From positions 1 to 33,419 of the forward strand of contig NZ_CALMYY010000125.1 of NCBI RefSeq assembly GCF_937873725.1: a stretch of DNA of 33,419 bases, in the 5' to 3' direction. Positions 7,164 through 14,251 of this stretch are shown piece after piece. The translations under genes and the position numbers were made by a program. Within the stretch, counting starts at the first letter, position 1, and each line of letters opens with the position of its first letter. The stretch comes from an uncultured Dietzia sp. (GTDB taxonomy: Bacteria > Actinomycetota > Actinomycetes > Mycobacteriales > Mycobacteriaceae). A model generated the notes under the pieces. That model had not been told where the DNA came from. It saw nothing but the letters and a program-made list of their open reading frames with translations, and ran no database searches.

Positions 7164-7796
7164 ATGGGAAGAACGCAGATCAGACTGGCCGCGGTCGCGG
7201 CCACGGCGGCGTTCGCGCTGGGTGTCGGGACCGGCACCGCCTCGGCCGGCTCGGCCGAGATCCCCTCGGGGGTCGCGTTGTACGACGGGGCGATGATGCT
7301 GGGATGTCAGAACATCGACCCCTCGCTCCTGCCGTTGTGCGGCGGCTTCGAGGTGCTCACCACCGACGACCCGGCGATCCTCACCCTCAACCCGTTCACC
7401 ACCGACATCGTGATCCTGGGCGCGGGGCTGTTCCCCGACGGCGGCATCCGCCCGGTGCTGGAGGAGCGGCTGCGGACCGGGCTCAGGCTCGCCCGCGAGT
7501 ACCCGACTGCCCGGGTCGTCGTGTCGGGCGGCCTGCCGCAGAACGGCCGCACCGAGGCCCGCGCGATGGGTGACTGGCTCCGCGGCGCCGGTATCGCGCC
7601 GTGGCGGATCGTCGAGGAGGGCTACTCCGCCTCGACCGTGCAGAACGCGCAGAACACGGACCGGATCTTCCGGGACCGGGGCACCACCGGCGCCGTGGTG
7701 GTGACCTCCGACTCGCACCTGGCCCGCGCCGTGCTCAACTTCCGGCAGGCGGTCGGCGGACGGATCCCGGTCACCGGGGTCGTGGCTCGGGGCTGA
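7164..7796 (+). CDS. Secreted DUF218 (YdcF/SanA-like) protein
   Basis: A 210-residue protein with a Sec signal peptide (MGRTQIRLAAVAATAAFALG, cleavage likely after ASA near residue 28). The mature part has the DUF218 Rossmann-like fold: DIVILGAGLFPDGG, LRLAREYPTARVVVSGGL, TEARAMGDWLRGAG, IVEEGYSASTVQNAQNT and VVVTSDSHLARAVLNF. Family members such as SanA, ElyC and YdcF are linked to envelope integrity, but no reaction is firmly known. The ATG follows GGAGGA by eight bases, a good ribosome site. The C-terminal TGA overlaps a possible CTG start of the DedA gene, so the two are probably one operon. Confidence 0.88.
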   Translation: MGRTQIRLAAVAATAAFALGVGTGTASAGSAEIPSGVALYDGAMMLGCQNIDPSLLPLCGGFEVLTTDDPAILTLNPFTTDIVILGAGLFPDGGIRPVLEERLRTGLRLAREYPTARVVVSGGLPQNGRTEARAMGDWLRGAGIAPWRIVEEGYSASTVQNAQNTDRIFRDRGTTGAVVVTSDSHLARAVLNFRQAVGGRIPVTGVVARG

Positions 7797-7882
7797 TCGC
7801 CGTCACTCCCTCCATCGCGGCCGCCGAACTCGCCTCCGCCGGTGGCGATCTGGGCGGGATCGCCGGCTGGGCGGTCGACGTC

Positions 7883-8500
7883 ATGGGCGCTCTCGGGGGA
7901 CCGGGCGCGGCGATCATCGTGGGCCTGGAGAACGTCTTCCCGCCCATCCCCAGCGAGATCATCCTTCCGCTGGCGGGCTTCAGCGCCTCCCAGGGGACGT
8001 TCTCCCTGGCCGCGGCGATCATCTGGACGACGATCGGGTCGGTCGCGGGCGCGCTCCTGGCCTACGGGCTCGGTCGGTGGCTGGGACCCCACCGGGTCCG
8101 GGTGCTGTTCGACCGCGTTCCGCTGATGAAGGTCGAGGACTTCGACAAGGCGCAGGGGTGGTTCGACCGGCACGGCAGGTCGTCGGTGTTCTTCGGCCGC
8201 ATGGTGCCGGTCGTGCGGAGTCTCATCTCGATCCCCGCGGGCGTCGCGAGGATGAACCTCGCGGTCTTCCTGCTGCTCACCACCGGCGGCAGCCTGGTCT
8301 GGAACTCGATCTTCGTGGTGGGAGGGTACGCGCTCGGCAACCAGTGGTACCGGATCGAGTCGGTGGCGGGGTGGTTCTCCAACGCCGTGGTGGGCGTCAT
8401 CGCGGTGCTCCTGGCGGTGTTTCTCGGGCGCCGGTCGCTGCAGGCCTGGGCGGAGGGGCGGAGACGGCGCAGGGAACAAAGCGCCGCACCCGAGAGTTGA
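7883..8500 (+). CDS. DedA-family membrane protein
   Basis: A DedA/VTT-fold membrane protein, a family tied to lipid-carrier flipping and membrane homeostasis. Seen are VGLENVFPPIPSEIILPLAGF (the re-entrant helix with its conserved Pro and Glu), GSVAGALLAYGLGRWLGP, FDRHGRSSVFFGRMVPVVRSLISIPAGVARM with the conserved Arg residues, and a C-terminal membrane helix ending in an Arg-rich tail. Coordinates use the first in-frame ATG. Homologous sequence appears to begin earlier: about 30 codons upstream remain in frame, and the only plausible initiator there is a CTG at 7793-7795 that overlaps the TGA of the DUF218 gene. The true protein may therefore be 235 residues. Confidence 0.88.
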   Translation: MGALGGPGAAIIVGLENVFPPIPSEIILPLAGFSASQGTFSLAAAIIWTTIGSVAGALLAYGLGRWLGPHRVRVLFDRVPLMKVEDFDKAQGWFDRHGRSSVFFGRMVPVVRSLISIPAGVARMNLAVFLLLTTGGSLVWNSIFVVGGYALGNQWYRIESVAGWFSNAVVGVIAVLLAVFLGRRSLQAWAEGRRRRREQSAAPES

Positions 8501-8541
8501 CTGATGTGACAGCAATTGCCGTGCCGCCACAGGAGGAACCC

Positions 8542-9555
8542 ATGTCCGCCATCCGCCAGGTCGTCCCCCTCGGAGCACAGTGGCCGGGGGTCGACCCGTT
8601 CCTGTTCGCCGTCCACCACCTGGACCGGTTCCCCGCGGCGGACGGCCGGACCATGCGTCCGGCGGCCTCGCTCGCCGGCCGCTCCATCGGCCAGGACTTC
8701 TCGGGCAAGGACGGCTGGTCCATGTACCACGGGGACACCGTCCCCGGGTTCCCGCAACACCCGCACCGCGGTTTCGAGACCGTCACGGTGGTGCTCGACG
8801 GCGTGGTCGACCACGCCGACTCGCTCGGCGCGGCCGCCCGGTTCGGCCACGGGGACACCCAGTGGCTCACCGCCGGGTCCGGGATCTCCCACTCGGAGAT
8901 GTTCCCGCTGCTGGACTCCGAGGGGCCCAACACGATGGAGCTGTTCCAGATCTGGCTCAACCTCGCGCCCGAGGACAAATCGGCCGAACCGCACTTCGAC
9001 ATGTTCTGGGGCGAGGAGACGCCCGTGGTGGTGCGCGGCGAGGAGGGCTCCGAGGCTCGTTTCCGGCTGATCGCCGGCGAGGTCGACGGAGTCCGCGCCC
9101 TGGACCCGCCGCCACACTCGTGGGCCGCGCGGCCGGAGAACCACCTGGCCATCTGGATCGTGACCCTCGACCCCGGCGTGAGCACCGAGCTCCCGGGCGG
9201 CGATCCCTCCGTCAACCGGGTCCTCTACAACTATGGTGGCGCGCTGACGGTGGGGGAGCAGGAGCTCGGCTACGACGCCGCCGTGCTCGCGCCCGAGGCG
9301 GCGACGGTCACCGCCGGTGCGGACGGCGCCGCGTTCCTCATCCTGCAGGCCCGCCCCATCGGCGCACCCGTGGTCCAGCAGGGGCCGTTCGTCGGCAACA
9401 CCCGCGAGGACATCGCCACCGCGATGCAGGAGTACCGCGCCGGCGTCTTCGGCACCTGGGACCTCCCGCAGAACGACCCCGTCCACGACCACGGTCAGAC
9501 CCGCTTCGCGCGCTACCCCGACGGCACCGTGAAGCGGCCCGTCAGCGCGGGCTGA
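8542..9555 (+). CDS. Pirin family protein
   Basis: A 337-residue bicupin. The N-terminal cupin carries the metal ligands H73 and H75 (FPQHPHRGFET), H117 and E119 (GISHSEMFP), the standard pirin set for iron or another divalent metal. The C-terminal cupin (about 180-290) lacks ligands, as usual. Some bacterial pirins act as quercetin dioxygenases and others modulate metabolic enzymes; which applies here cannot be told. The start ATG follows AGGAGG by six bases. It is 41 bases after the DedA gene on the same strand, so it may belong to that operon. It is convergent with the alpha/beta hydrolase. Confidence 0.94.
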   Translation: MSAIRQVVPLGAQWPGVDPFLFAVHHLDRFPAADGRTMRPAASLAGRSIGQDFSGKDGWSMYHGDTVPGFPQHPHRGFETVTVVLDGVVDHADSLGAAARFGHGDTQWLTAGSGISHSEMFPLLDSEGPNTMELFQIWLNLAPEDKSAEPHFDMFWGEETPVVVRGEEGSEARFRLIAGEVDGVRALDPPPHSWAARPENHLAIWIVTLDPGVSTELPGGDPSVNRVLYNYGGALTVGEQELGYDAAVLAPEAATVTAGADGAAFLILQARPIGAPVVQQGPFVGNTREDIATAMQEYRAGVFGTWDLPQNDPVHDHGQTRFARYPDGTVKRPVSAG

Positions 9556-9560
9556 CGACG

Positions 9561-9614
9561 GCCCGGGTCAGGCCGCCCGGGTCAGGCCGCCCCGCCGGCC
9601 GCCCGGGTCAGCCC
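9561..9614. repeat. 14-bp direct repeats at a convergent gene junction
   Basis: GCCCGGGTCAGGCC at 9561-9574 and 9575-9588, and a near copy at 9601-9614. The TCA in the last copy is the stop codon of the minus-strand alpha/beta hydrolase. Confidence 0.85.
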
Positions 9615-10417
9615 GCCCCGCCGTGGGACTGCACGAAATCGCCCACCAGCCGGGGCCACCCGGCCACCTCCTCCGGGGACCTCGCCACCTCCAACCGCGC
9701 GTCGGGCAGCAGCTCCAGCAGGTGCTCCGCCACCGGGAGCGGGTGCGAGGCGTCACCGGGCCAGGCCAGCAGGAGCACCGGCACGGCGAGCCGGGCCACC
9801 TCCTCCGGCGCCGGCAGGTCGGACGCCGCGGCGCCCCGGAACGCCGCCGGGAGCCACTCGTCCGCCACATCGGGGGCGGTGACCGGGCGGTCCGGGCTGA
9901 TCGCCGGGGACGTGGGCGGCTGCCGCGTGAGGTCGGCCCAGCGGGCCCCGCCCCACCGCTCGACCTGGCGCGCCGCCAACTCGTACAGCCGGGACTGCTC
10001 GCGGCGCCATTCCCAGGCGGTCGGCGGGATGCCCAGGGTGAGCGAGGCGAACCTCTCCGGCTCGGCCACCGCGGCGGTGAGCAGGGTCGCCGACCCCATC
10101 GACTGGCCCACCCCGTGCACGCGCCGGGCGGGGAACTCGTCGCGGAGCAATCCCAGCAGATCGGCGGCAAGGACCGGCCACGTGTAGTCCGCGGGGTCGG
10201 CCGAACCCGATGAGAAGCCGTGCCCGCGCGCGTCGTACCGCAACACCTGTAGACCGGGCTGGCCCGCCGTGAGATCGAGCCCGAACACCTCGTCGCGGCG
10301 CCGGCTCGAGGACAGCCCGTGCAGCTGCACCACCGGGAGCCCCTCGCCCCTGACGTCGCGGGCGAGCGCGGGCCCGTCCCCGCCGGGCCGGGCGCCCGGC
10401 CGTCTCGTCGTCGTCAC
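9608..10417 (-). CDS. Alpha/beta hydrolase, catalytic His not at the usual place
   Basis: A 269-residue alpha/beta hydrolase fold protein. Visible are the oxyanion HG turn (VVQLHGLSSS, 29-38), YDARGHGFSSG (61-71), the nucleophile elbow VGQSMGSA with S106, and the acid loop LLLAWPGDASHPLPVAEHLLELLP. After the last strand, where the catalytic G-H should stand, the sequence reads LEVARSPEEVAGWPRLVGDFVQSH, so the usual histidine is missing. The nearest His is in the final five residues. The protein may be inactive or use another residue. The GTG start has GGGGAAAGG about ten bases upstream. It is divergent from the condensation-domain gene and convergent with pirin. Substrate unknown. Confidence 0.85.
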   Translation of the reverse strand: MTTTRRPGARPGGDGPALARDVRGEGLPVVQLHGLSSSRRRDEVFGLDLTAGQPGLQVLRYDARGHGFSSGSADPADYTWPVLAADLLGLLRDEFPARRVHGVGQSMGSATLLTAAVAEPERFASLTLGIPPTAWEWRREQSRLYELAARQVERWGGARWADLTRQPPTSPAISPDRPVTAPDVADEWLPAAFRGAAASDLPAPEEVARLAVPVLLLAWPGDASHPLPVAEHLLELLPDARLEVARSPEEVAGWPRLVGDFVQSHGGAG

Positions 10418-10449
10418 ATTCCGCGCCTTTCCCCGTAACACGCGGCCCC

Positions 10450-10455
10450 TACCGT
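10450..10455 (+). promoter_or_regulatory. -10 box of the condensation-domain gene, leaderless
   Basis: TACCGT followed by seven bases and the ATG at 10463. It argues against the GTG at 10454, which lies partly inside the box. Confidence 0.6.
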
Positions 10456-10462
10456 GCGGGCC

Positions 10463-11896
10463 ATGAGGCTCACCACCGTAACGCGGATGTCGCTCCCCGA
10501 CGGCGTCGTGCACCGGTTTGCGACCGACGTCACCCCAGGTCAGGGTGAGGATCTTCCGCCGTCGTTCGATCAGGCCCGCCACGCGTCGCTCGGCCCCCGC
10601 GCGGGCTCGTGGATGGCGGTGGCCTTCCACCTCCCGTTCCCCGCCGGCCGCGACCAGGTGGCGCGCGCGTGGCTCGCCGTGGTCGCCCGGCACGGGACCC
10701 TGCGCACGGTGCTGGAGGGTCACGACGACGAGCTGCGGCTCCGGCCGGTGGAGCTCCACCCACTCGGGTGGCAGACCCCGTCCGCAGAACCGGGCGAGGA
10801 CCCCCGCGCGGTGCTCCGCCGGGTCCTGGACGAGGCGTGCTGCCCGTTCGCCAGGCCGGCGCACGCGCTGTGCCTGGTGGAACCCCGCTCCGCGGACCCG
10901 GCGGAGCGGCCGGTGGTGGTGATCGGACTCGATCACTCCCACGTCGACGCGTGGTCGTTGCTCGTCCTGATGCGGGACTTCTGCTCGTGCCTCGACGACC
11001 TCGCCTGCGGTCTCGAACCGGGGACGTGCCTGCCCCCCGCGGCGGCGTTCGCCGACCACACCCGGGAACTGGCCGCCCGACCTCCGGCGCTCCCGCGGGT
11101 GCGCCGCAGGTGGGCGGAGATCCTCTCCCGCGGCCAGGGCGGGATGCCGGTGTTCCCGATCGGACTGGGCGACCTCTCCACCCCGCGTGAGGAGGTGGTG
11201 GAGGTGCGGGACGTGCTGGAACCGGACGGTGTCGCGGCGCTGGAACGGGCGGCGGCCCGGGACGGGGTGAGGATGGTCGCCCTGGCGATGGCCGAGATGA
11301 CCGCGGTGTTCCGGCGCCGCGAGGGGGTGGGTCTGAGGGCAGTCCTCCCGGTGCACTCCCGCCACGACGACCACCGCGGCGACCGGTGGCACGACTCGGT
11401 GGGGTGGTTCATCACCAATTCGGTGATCGAGTGCGAGGATCCCGACCCGCGCGCCTGCGCGGCGGCCGTGCGCGACGCGGTCGAACTGGGCTCGCACGCC
11501 CTCGGGCCGATCCTCGAACCGCACGGCGGGATGCCGCACACGCCCGGCATGTTCGCCATCTCGTGGCTCGACCACCGGCGCCTGCCGATCGACGTGGACC
11601 TCAGCCTGCGACCGCAGCACGTGTCGGCGGCCATCCGCACCAACGGGGTGATGGTGTGGTTCGTCACCAACGGCTCGGGCCTGCACGTGCGCTGCCGGTA
11701 CCCCGACACCGCCGAGGCCCGCGACTCCGTGGGCGGGTGGCTCGACGAGGTGTGCGCCGGGCTCGTGCGGCGGGCGCTCGGCGGGGACAGCGCTGGTGGG
11801 GACGGCGCTGGTGGGGCGGTCAGCCCGGGGGCGCCGCCGGGTCCGGCCCGAGATCGGCCTGCAGCCACGCCACGTCCAGCCACCGCCCGTGCTTGA
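10463..11896 (+). CDS. Stand-alone condensation/acyltransferase domain protein
   Basis: A 477-residue protein of the chloramphenicol-acetyltransferase-like superfamily that includes NRPS condensation domains and PapA acyltransferases. The catalytic region reads GLDHSHVDAWS: H158 and D162 form the H-x-x-x-D motif, but the first His of HHxxxDG is Asp and the Gly is Ala. Further hallmarks are LRAVLPVHSRHDDH and VGWFITNSVIE, typical of the floor-loop half. No adenylation or carrier domain is nearby, so it may act on a free acyl-CoA or carrier in trans, perhaps in lipid acylation (inference). The last 26 codons overlap the GNAT gene on the other strand and are low-complexity Ala, Gly and Pro, so the functional end is probably near residue 440. 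Confidence 0.85.
   Translation: MRLTTVTRMSLPDGVVHRFATDVTPGQGEDLPPSFDQARHASLGPRAGSWMAVAFHLPFPAGRDQVARAWLAVVARHGTLRTVLEGHDDELRLRPVELHPLGWQTPSAEPGEDPRAVLRRVLDEACCPFARPAHALCLVEPRSADPAERPVVVIGLDHSHVDAWSLLVLMRDFCSCLDDLACGLEPGTCLPPAAAFADHTRELAARPPALPRVRRRWAEILSRGQGGMPVFPIGLGDLSTPREEVVEVRDVLEPDGVAALERAAARDGVRMVALAMAEMTAVFRRREGVGLRAVLPVHSRHDDHRGDRWHDSVGWFITNSVIECEDPDPRACAAAVRDAVELGSHALGPILEPHGGMPHTPGMFAISWLDHRRLPIDVDLSLRPQHVSAAIRTNGVMVWFVTNGSGLHVRCRYPDTAEARDSVGGWLDEVCAGLVRRALGGDSAGGDGAGGAVSPGAPPGPARDRPAATPRPATARA
11786..11815. repeat. 15-bp tandem repeat beside the GNAT stop
   Basis: GACRGCGCTGGTGGG twice (11786-11800, 11801-11815) in the low-complexity tail of the condensation-domain gene, four bases from the GNAT stop codon. 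Confidence 0.85.
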
Positions 11897-12377
11897 ACCC
11901 GATCCTCTCCAGCCGTCCGGCCTCTCGGAATCCCATCGACAGGTGTAGTGCCACGCTGGGGTGGTTGGGCAGCGTCACCACCGCCAGCAGCCTCCGGAAC
12001 CCCACTTCCTCCAGGCGGGCGAACAGCGAGGTGTAGAGCGATCGGCCCAGGCCGTGGCCCCGCGCGGCCCGGTCCACGTACACGCTCACCTCGCACGACC
12101 AGCGGTACGCCGCCCGTTCCTTGACCGGGCCGGCGTACGCGTAGCCCGCCACCCGTCCGTCGAGTTCGGCGACCAGCCAGTCGTGGTGCTCCAGGGCCCG
12201 GGAGATCCGGGCCTCGAACTCGTCGACGGTCGGCACCCGGTCCTCGAACGTCGCCGTGGTCTCGCGCACGTAGGGGGCGTAGACGCGCAGGCACGCGGCG
12301 GCGTCGGCGGGCGTGGCCCGGCGGACGACCGGGGCCGGTCCCGTCCCGGGGGGCGGATCGTCGATCGGCCCGCTCAC
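11820..12377 (-). CDS. GNAT acetyltransferase, phosphinothricin-acetyltransferase-like
   Basis: A 185-residue GNAT protein. It follows the Pat/Bar subfamily: VYAPYVRETTATFEDRVPTVDEFEARI at the N-terminus, EVSVYVDRAARGHGLGRSLYTSLFARL with the R-G-H-G-L-G acetyl-CoA loop, and LPNHPSVALHLSMGFREAGRLERIGFKHGRWLDVAWLQ at the C-terminus. Family members N-acetylate phosphinothricin, methionine sulfone or related amino acids; the actual substrate is not known. The GTG start overlaps the stop of the upstream DUF2599 gene (GTGA, 12374-12377), so translation is coupled. Its 3' end overlaps 77 bases of the condensation-domain gene in antisense. Confidence 0.9.
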   Translation of the reverse strand: MSGPIDDPPPGTGPAPVVRRATPADAAACLRVYAPYVRETTATFEDRVPTVDEFEARISRALEHHDWLVAELDGRVAGYAYAGPVKERAAYRWSCEVSVYVDRAARGHGLGRSLYTSLFARLEEVGFRRLLAVVTLPNHPSVALHLSMGFREAGRLERIGFKHGRWLDVAWLQADLGPDPAAPPG

Positions 12378-12847
12378 ACCTCCGGCCCGCCCGGGTTGCA
12401 GCCCTCGGCCGCCATCAGGTCGGCCCCGACCGGTGGGCGCCAGGGTTCGAGGTTCCAGGTGGGCTTGTCCGGTTCCAGGACCCGCGCCCAGGTCCAGTGG
12501 CAGTCGAACTGCTCCCGCATGCCCGGCGTGCCCGCGTCGGGGGCCAGGTCCAGCACCTCCCGCCAGGCGAGGGCCGCGCCGGAGACGCCCGGGTTCCCGC
12601 GACCGTCAGCCGTCGGCACCACCTCGAGGGAGGGTCCGAAGTCCGACTCCGCCCACGTGGCAGACGCGATGAGGCGGGCGGGGGCGGGGAGCGGAGGGGT
12701 GGTCGACGGTCGCTGGTAGGGAGTGGGCGCGGGCGCCGGCGGGCTCGTGGCCGCACAGCCGGCCGCCGCCGCCGCAGTCGCGACCGCGACCGCAGCCACG
12801 GCCACGGCCGCGCCGGCCGTGGACGGTCTGCTGCGGTGGGGGGACAT
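12374..12847 (-). CDS. DUF2599 lipoprotein
   Basis: A 157-residue exported protein. A long Ala/Val-rich signal ends in AAAAAGC with C31 as the likely lipidated cysteine, followed by a Pro-rich linker. The C-terminal domain carries the DUF2599 pattern: REQFDCHWTWARVLEPDKPTWNLEPWRP, two Trp-rich motifs and two Cys (in DCHW and EGCN) that could form a disulfide. Function unknown; found in mycolic-acid actinobacteria. CAGAAT (12855-12860, complement) lies seven bases before the ATG. The stop overlaps the GNAT start, forming a two-gene operon whose logic is not obvious. Confidence 0.8.
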   Translation of the reverse strand: MSPHRSRPSTAGAAVAVAAVAVATAAAAAGCAATSPPAPAPTPYQRPSTTPPLPAPARLIASATWAESDFGPSLEVVPTADGRGNPGVSGAALAWREVLDLAPDAGTPGMREQFDCHWTWARVLEPDKPTWNLEPWRPPVGADLMAAEGCNPGGPEV

Positions 12848-12854
12848 CGGTGGG

Positions 12855-12860
12855 ATTCTG
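12855..12860 (-). promoter_or_regulatory. -10 box of the DUF2599-GNAT operon, leaderless
   Basis: CAGAAT on the minus strand, seven bases before the ATG at 12847. Confidence 0.5.
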
Positions 12861-12933
12861 CCACGGTCCGCGGACCCGTCCGGGGCGCCCGGGCGGCGTT
12901 CGGATCATCCTGCGGGACTCGCGCGTCGAGAGG

Positions 12934-12962
12934 TTGCGTTACCCGGTCGTGACCAGGATCCT
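12934..12962 (+). promoter_or_regulatory. Candidate promoter of the 38-residue small gene
   Basis: TTGCGT (12934-12939), a 17-base spacer and GATCCT (12957-12962). A transcript from here would have a leader of about 60 bases ending in the AAGGAG ribosome site. Confidence 0.4.
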
Positions 12963-13028
12963 GTGAGCCGGAGGGATCACGGCGCCCGCGGAACGTCCGC
13001 GCGCCGCCCCGCACAAGGAGCGTGACCG

Positions 13029-13145
13029 ATGCCCGTGTTCGACTTCCCGCAGCTGCAGGCCGCCTGGGACGGGATCTTCCCGGCCATCTTCGGCCCCCTC
13101 GCGGCCTCCGTCGACATGATCGGGGCCTCCGTCCAGGGACCCTGA
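13029..13145 (+). CDS. Small hydrophobic acidic protein, 38 residues
   Basis: A short gene with a strong start: AAGGAG (13015-13020) lies eight bases before the ATG. The product has three Asp (5, 14, 29), no Lys or Arg, and aromatic or aliphatic residues spaced along the chain (FDFPQLQAAWDGIFP, then AIFGPLAASVDMIGAS). It has no signal peptide. Small, acidic, signal-less amphipathic peptides of 40-60 residues are known as PorA/PorH outer-membrane channel proteins in Corynebacterium, and Ser residues there can be mycoloylated. The resemblance is in size and character only; I see no clear sequence match. A direct repeat (TGACCAGGAT) flanks the gene at 12949-12958 and 13167-13176. Confidence 0.6.
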   Translation: MPVFDFPQLQAAWDGIFPAIFGPLAASVDMIGASVQGP

Positions 13146-13186
13146 CTCCCCACGACGGTGGTCGGGTGACCAGGATGCCGCCGCGT

Positions 13187-13762
13187 TCACCCCGCGGCGA
13201 GGATCTTCCGCAGCGTCTTGATGTTCCTGGTGGTGAGGTGACGCCTGTTCGCCCGGTCGTCCAGCACCGCAGCGGCGGCCGAGGTGAGGGTCGCGCCCCT
13301 GGACACCCGCCAGTACACGCACCCCGGGCCCCCGGCCACCGCCTCGGTGCCGGCCCCGGGGTCGTCCAGCGCCTCGAGCATCGCCGTGGCGACGCGGGTC
13401 GTCACAGCGGGGTCGTCGGAGAACACCACGTAGTCGTGGTGGTCGGCGAGCACGTCGAACGGGTAGGACTCCACCGCGACCGAAAGGTCGGCGAGGGGGA
13501 GCACCTGCACCACCGCGTCGTATCCGAACCGATCCGCGTAGGCGGCTTCGAGCACGGTGCGGAGCTCCTCGACGGTCCGGGGGTCGGTCACGGTGACGTT
13601 GCCCGTGGCCAGCACCGTCGTCACCTCGGCGCAGCCCGCGGCCTCGGTGCAGGCCCTCAGATCGGCCATGGGTATCCGCGCGCTCTTGCCCACGTTGATC
13701 CCGCGCAGCAACACGACCTTCCTGTGGGGCACTCCGGCGGGCGGTGTCGCAACCGTGTCCAT
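13187..13762 (-). CDS. DUF1697 family protein
   Basis: A 191-residue protein with the DUF1697 signature: VVLLRGINVGKSARIPMADLR at the N-terminus, then VTTVLATGNVTV, and the C-terminal VYWRVSRGATLTSAAAAVLDDRANRRHLTTRNIKTLRKIL (T-x-R-N-x-x-T). The family is cytoplasmic, widespread and without known activity. The ATG has CAGGAT (13769-13774, complement) six bases upstream. It is divergent from the SRPBCC gene; the two start codons are 48 bases apart and both -10 boxes lie between them. Confidence 0.9.
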   Translation of the reverse strand: MDTVATPPAGVPHRKVVLLRGINVGKSARIPMADLRACTEAAGCAEVTTVLATGNVTVTDPRTVEELRTVLEAAYADRFGYDAVVQVLPLADLSVAVESYPFDVLADHHDYVVFSDDPAVTTRVATAMLEALDDPGAGTEAVAGGPGCVYWRVSRGATLTSAAAAVLDDRANRRHLTTRNIKTLRKILAAG

Positions 13763-13768
13763 TCGTCG

Positions 13769-13803
13769 ATCCTGGCACCGGAGACGGGTCCGCAGGGTAG
13801 CTT
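13769..13803. promoter_or_regulatory. Back-to-back leaderless promoters for DUF1697 and SRPBCC
   Basis: Minus-strand CAGGAT (13769-13774) serves DUF1697. Plus-strand TAGCTT (13798-13803), seven bases before the ATG at 13811, serves SRPBCC. With about 17-base spacers each -35 region would fall next to the other gene's -10, so polymerases should compete. Confidence 0.5.
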
Positions 13804-13810
13804 TCCCGCC

Positions 13811-14251
13811 ATGGCAGTCTCAGTGCAGTCAGTGACGGAAATCGAGGCCGGAATCCCCGAGATCATGGAGGTCCTGGCGGACGTCAACTCCCTCGTGGAC
13901 TGGTCCGACGCCCACCGCGAGGTCGTGGTGAAGGAGGCCGACGAGGAGGGGTGGCCCATCGTCGTGTGGGAGAAGATCGCCCAGTACGGCGTCACCGACG
14001 AGATGGTGGTGAAGTACGAGTGGTACGACGGCGAGGTGAGCTGGTCGCTGGTCAGAAGCGGCACCCAGAAGATCCAGAACGCCCACTACCTCCTCACCGA
14101 CAACGGCGACGGCACCACCAAGGTGGTCTTCGACCTCGAGGTGGACCTGAAGATCAAGCTGCCCGGCGCGGTCCTGAAGAAGGCACAGAAGCACATCGCC
14201 GACGTGGCCACCAAGGGCCTGCGCCAGGAGGTTCTCCGCAGGTACGGCTAG
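13811..14251 (+). CDS. SRPBCC / polyketide-cyclase-like lipid-binding protein
   Basis: A 146-residue START-like protein: VSVQSVTEIEAGIPEIMEVLADVNSLVDWSDAHREVVV, then YEWYDGEVSWSLVRSGTQKIQNAHYLLTDNGDGTTKVVFDLEVDLKIKLPGAVLKKAQKHIADVATKGLRQEV. It matches the coenzyme-Q-binding/cyclase-dehydrase (SRPBCC) pattern common in mycolic-acid actinobacteria, where small copies bind hydrophobic ligands. Ligand and role unknown. The ATG is placed by TAGCTT seven bases upstream. The stop lies inside CTAG, whose complement is the stop of aroD. Confidence 0.88.
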   Translation: MAVSVQSVTEIEAGIPEIMEVLADVNSLVDWSDAHREVVVKEADEEGWPIVVWEKIAQYGVTDEMVVKYEWYDGEVSWSLVRSGTQKIQNAHYLLTDNGDGTTKVVFDLEVDLKIKLPGAVLKKAQKHIADVATKGLRQEVLRRYG

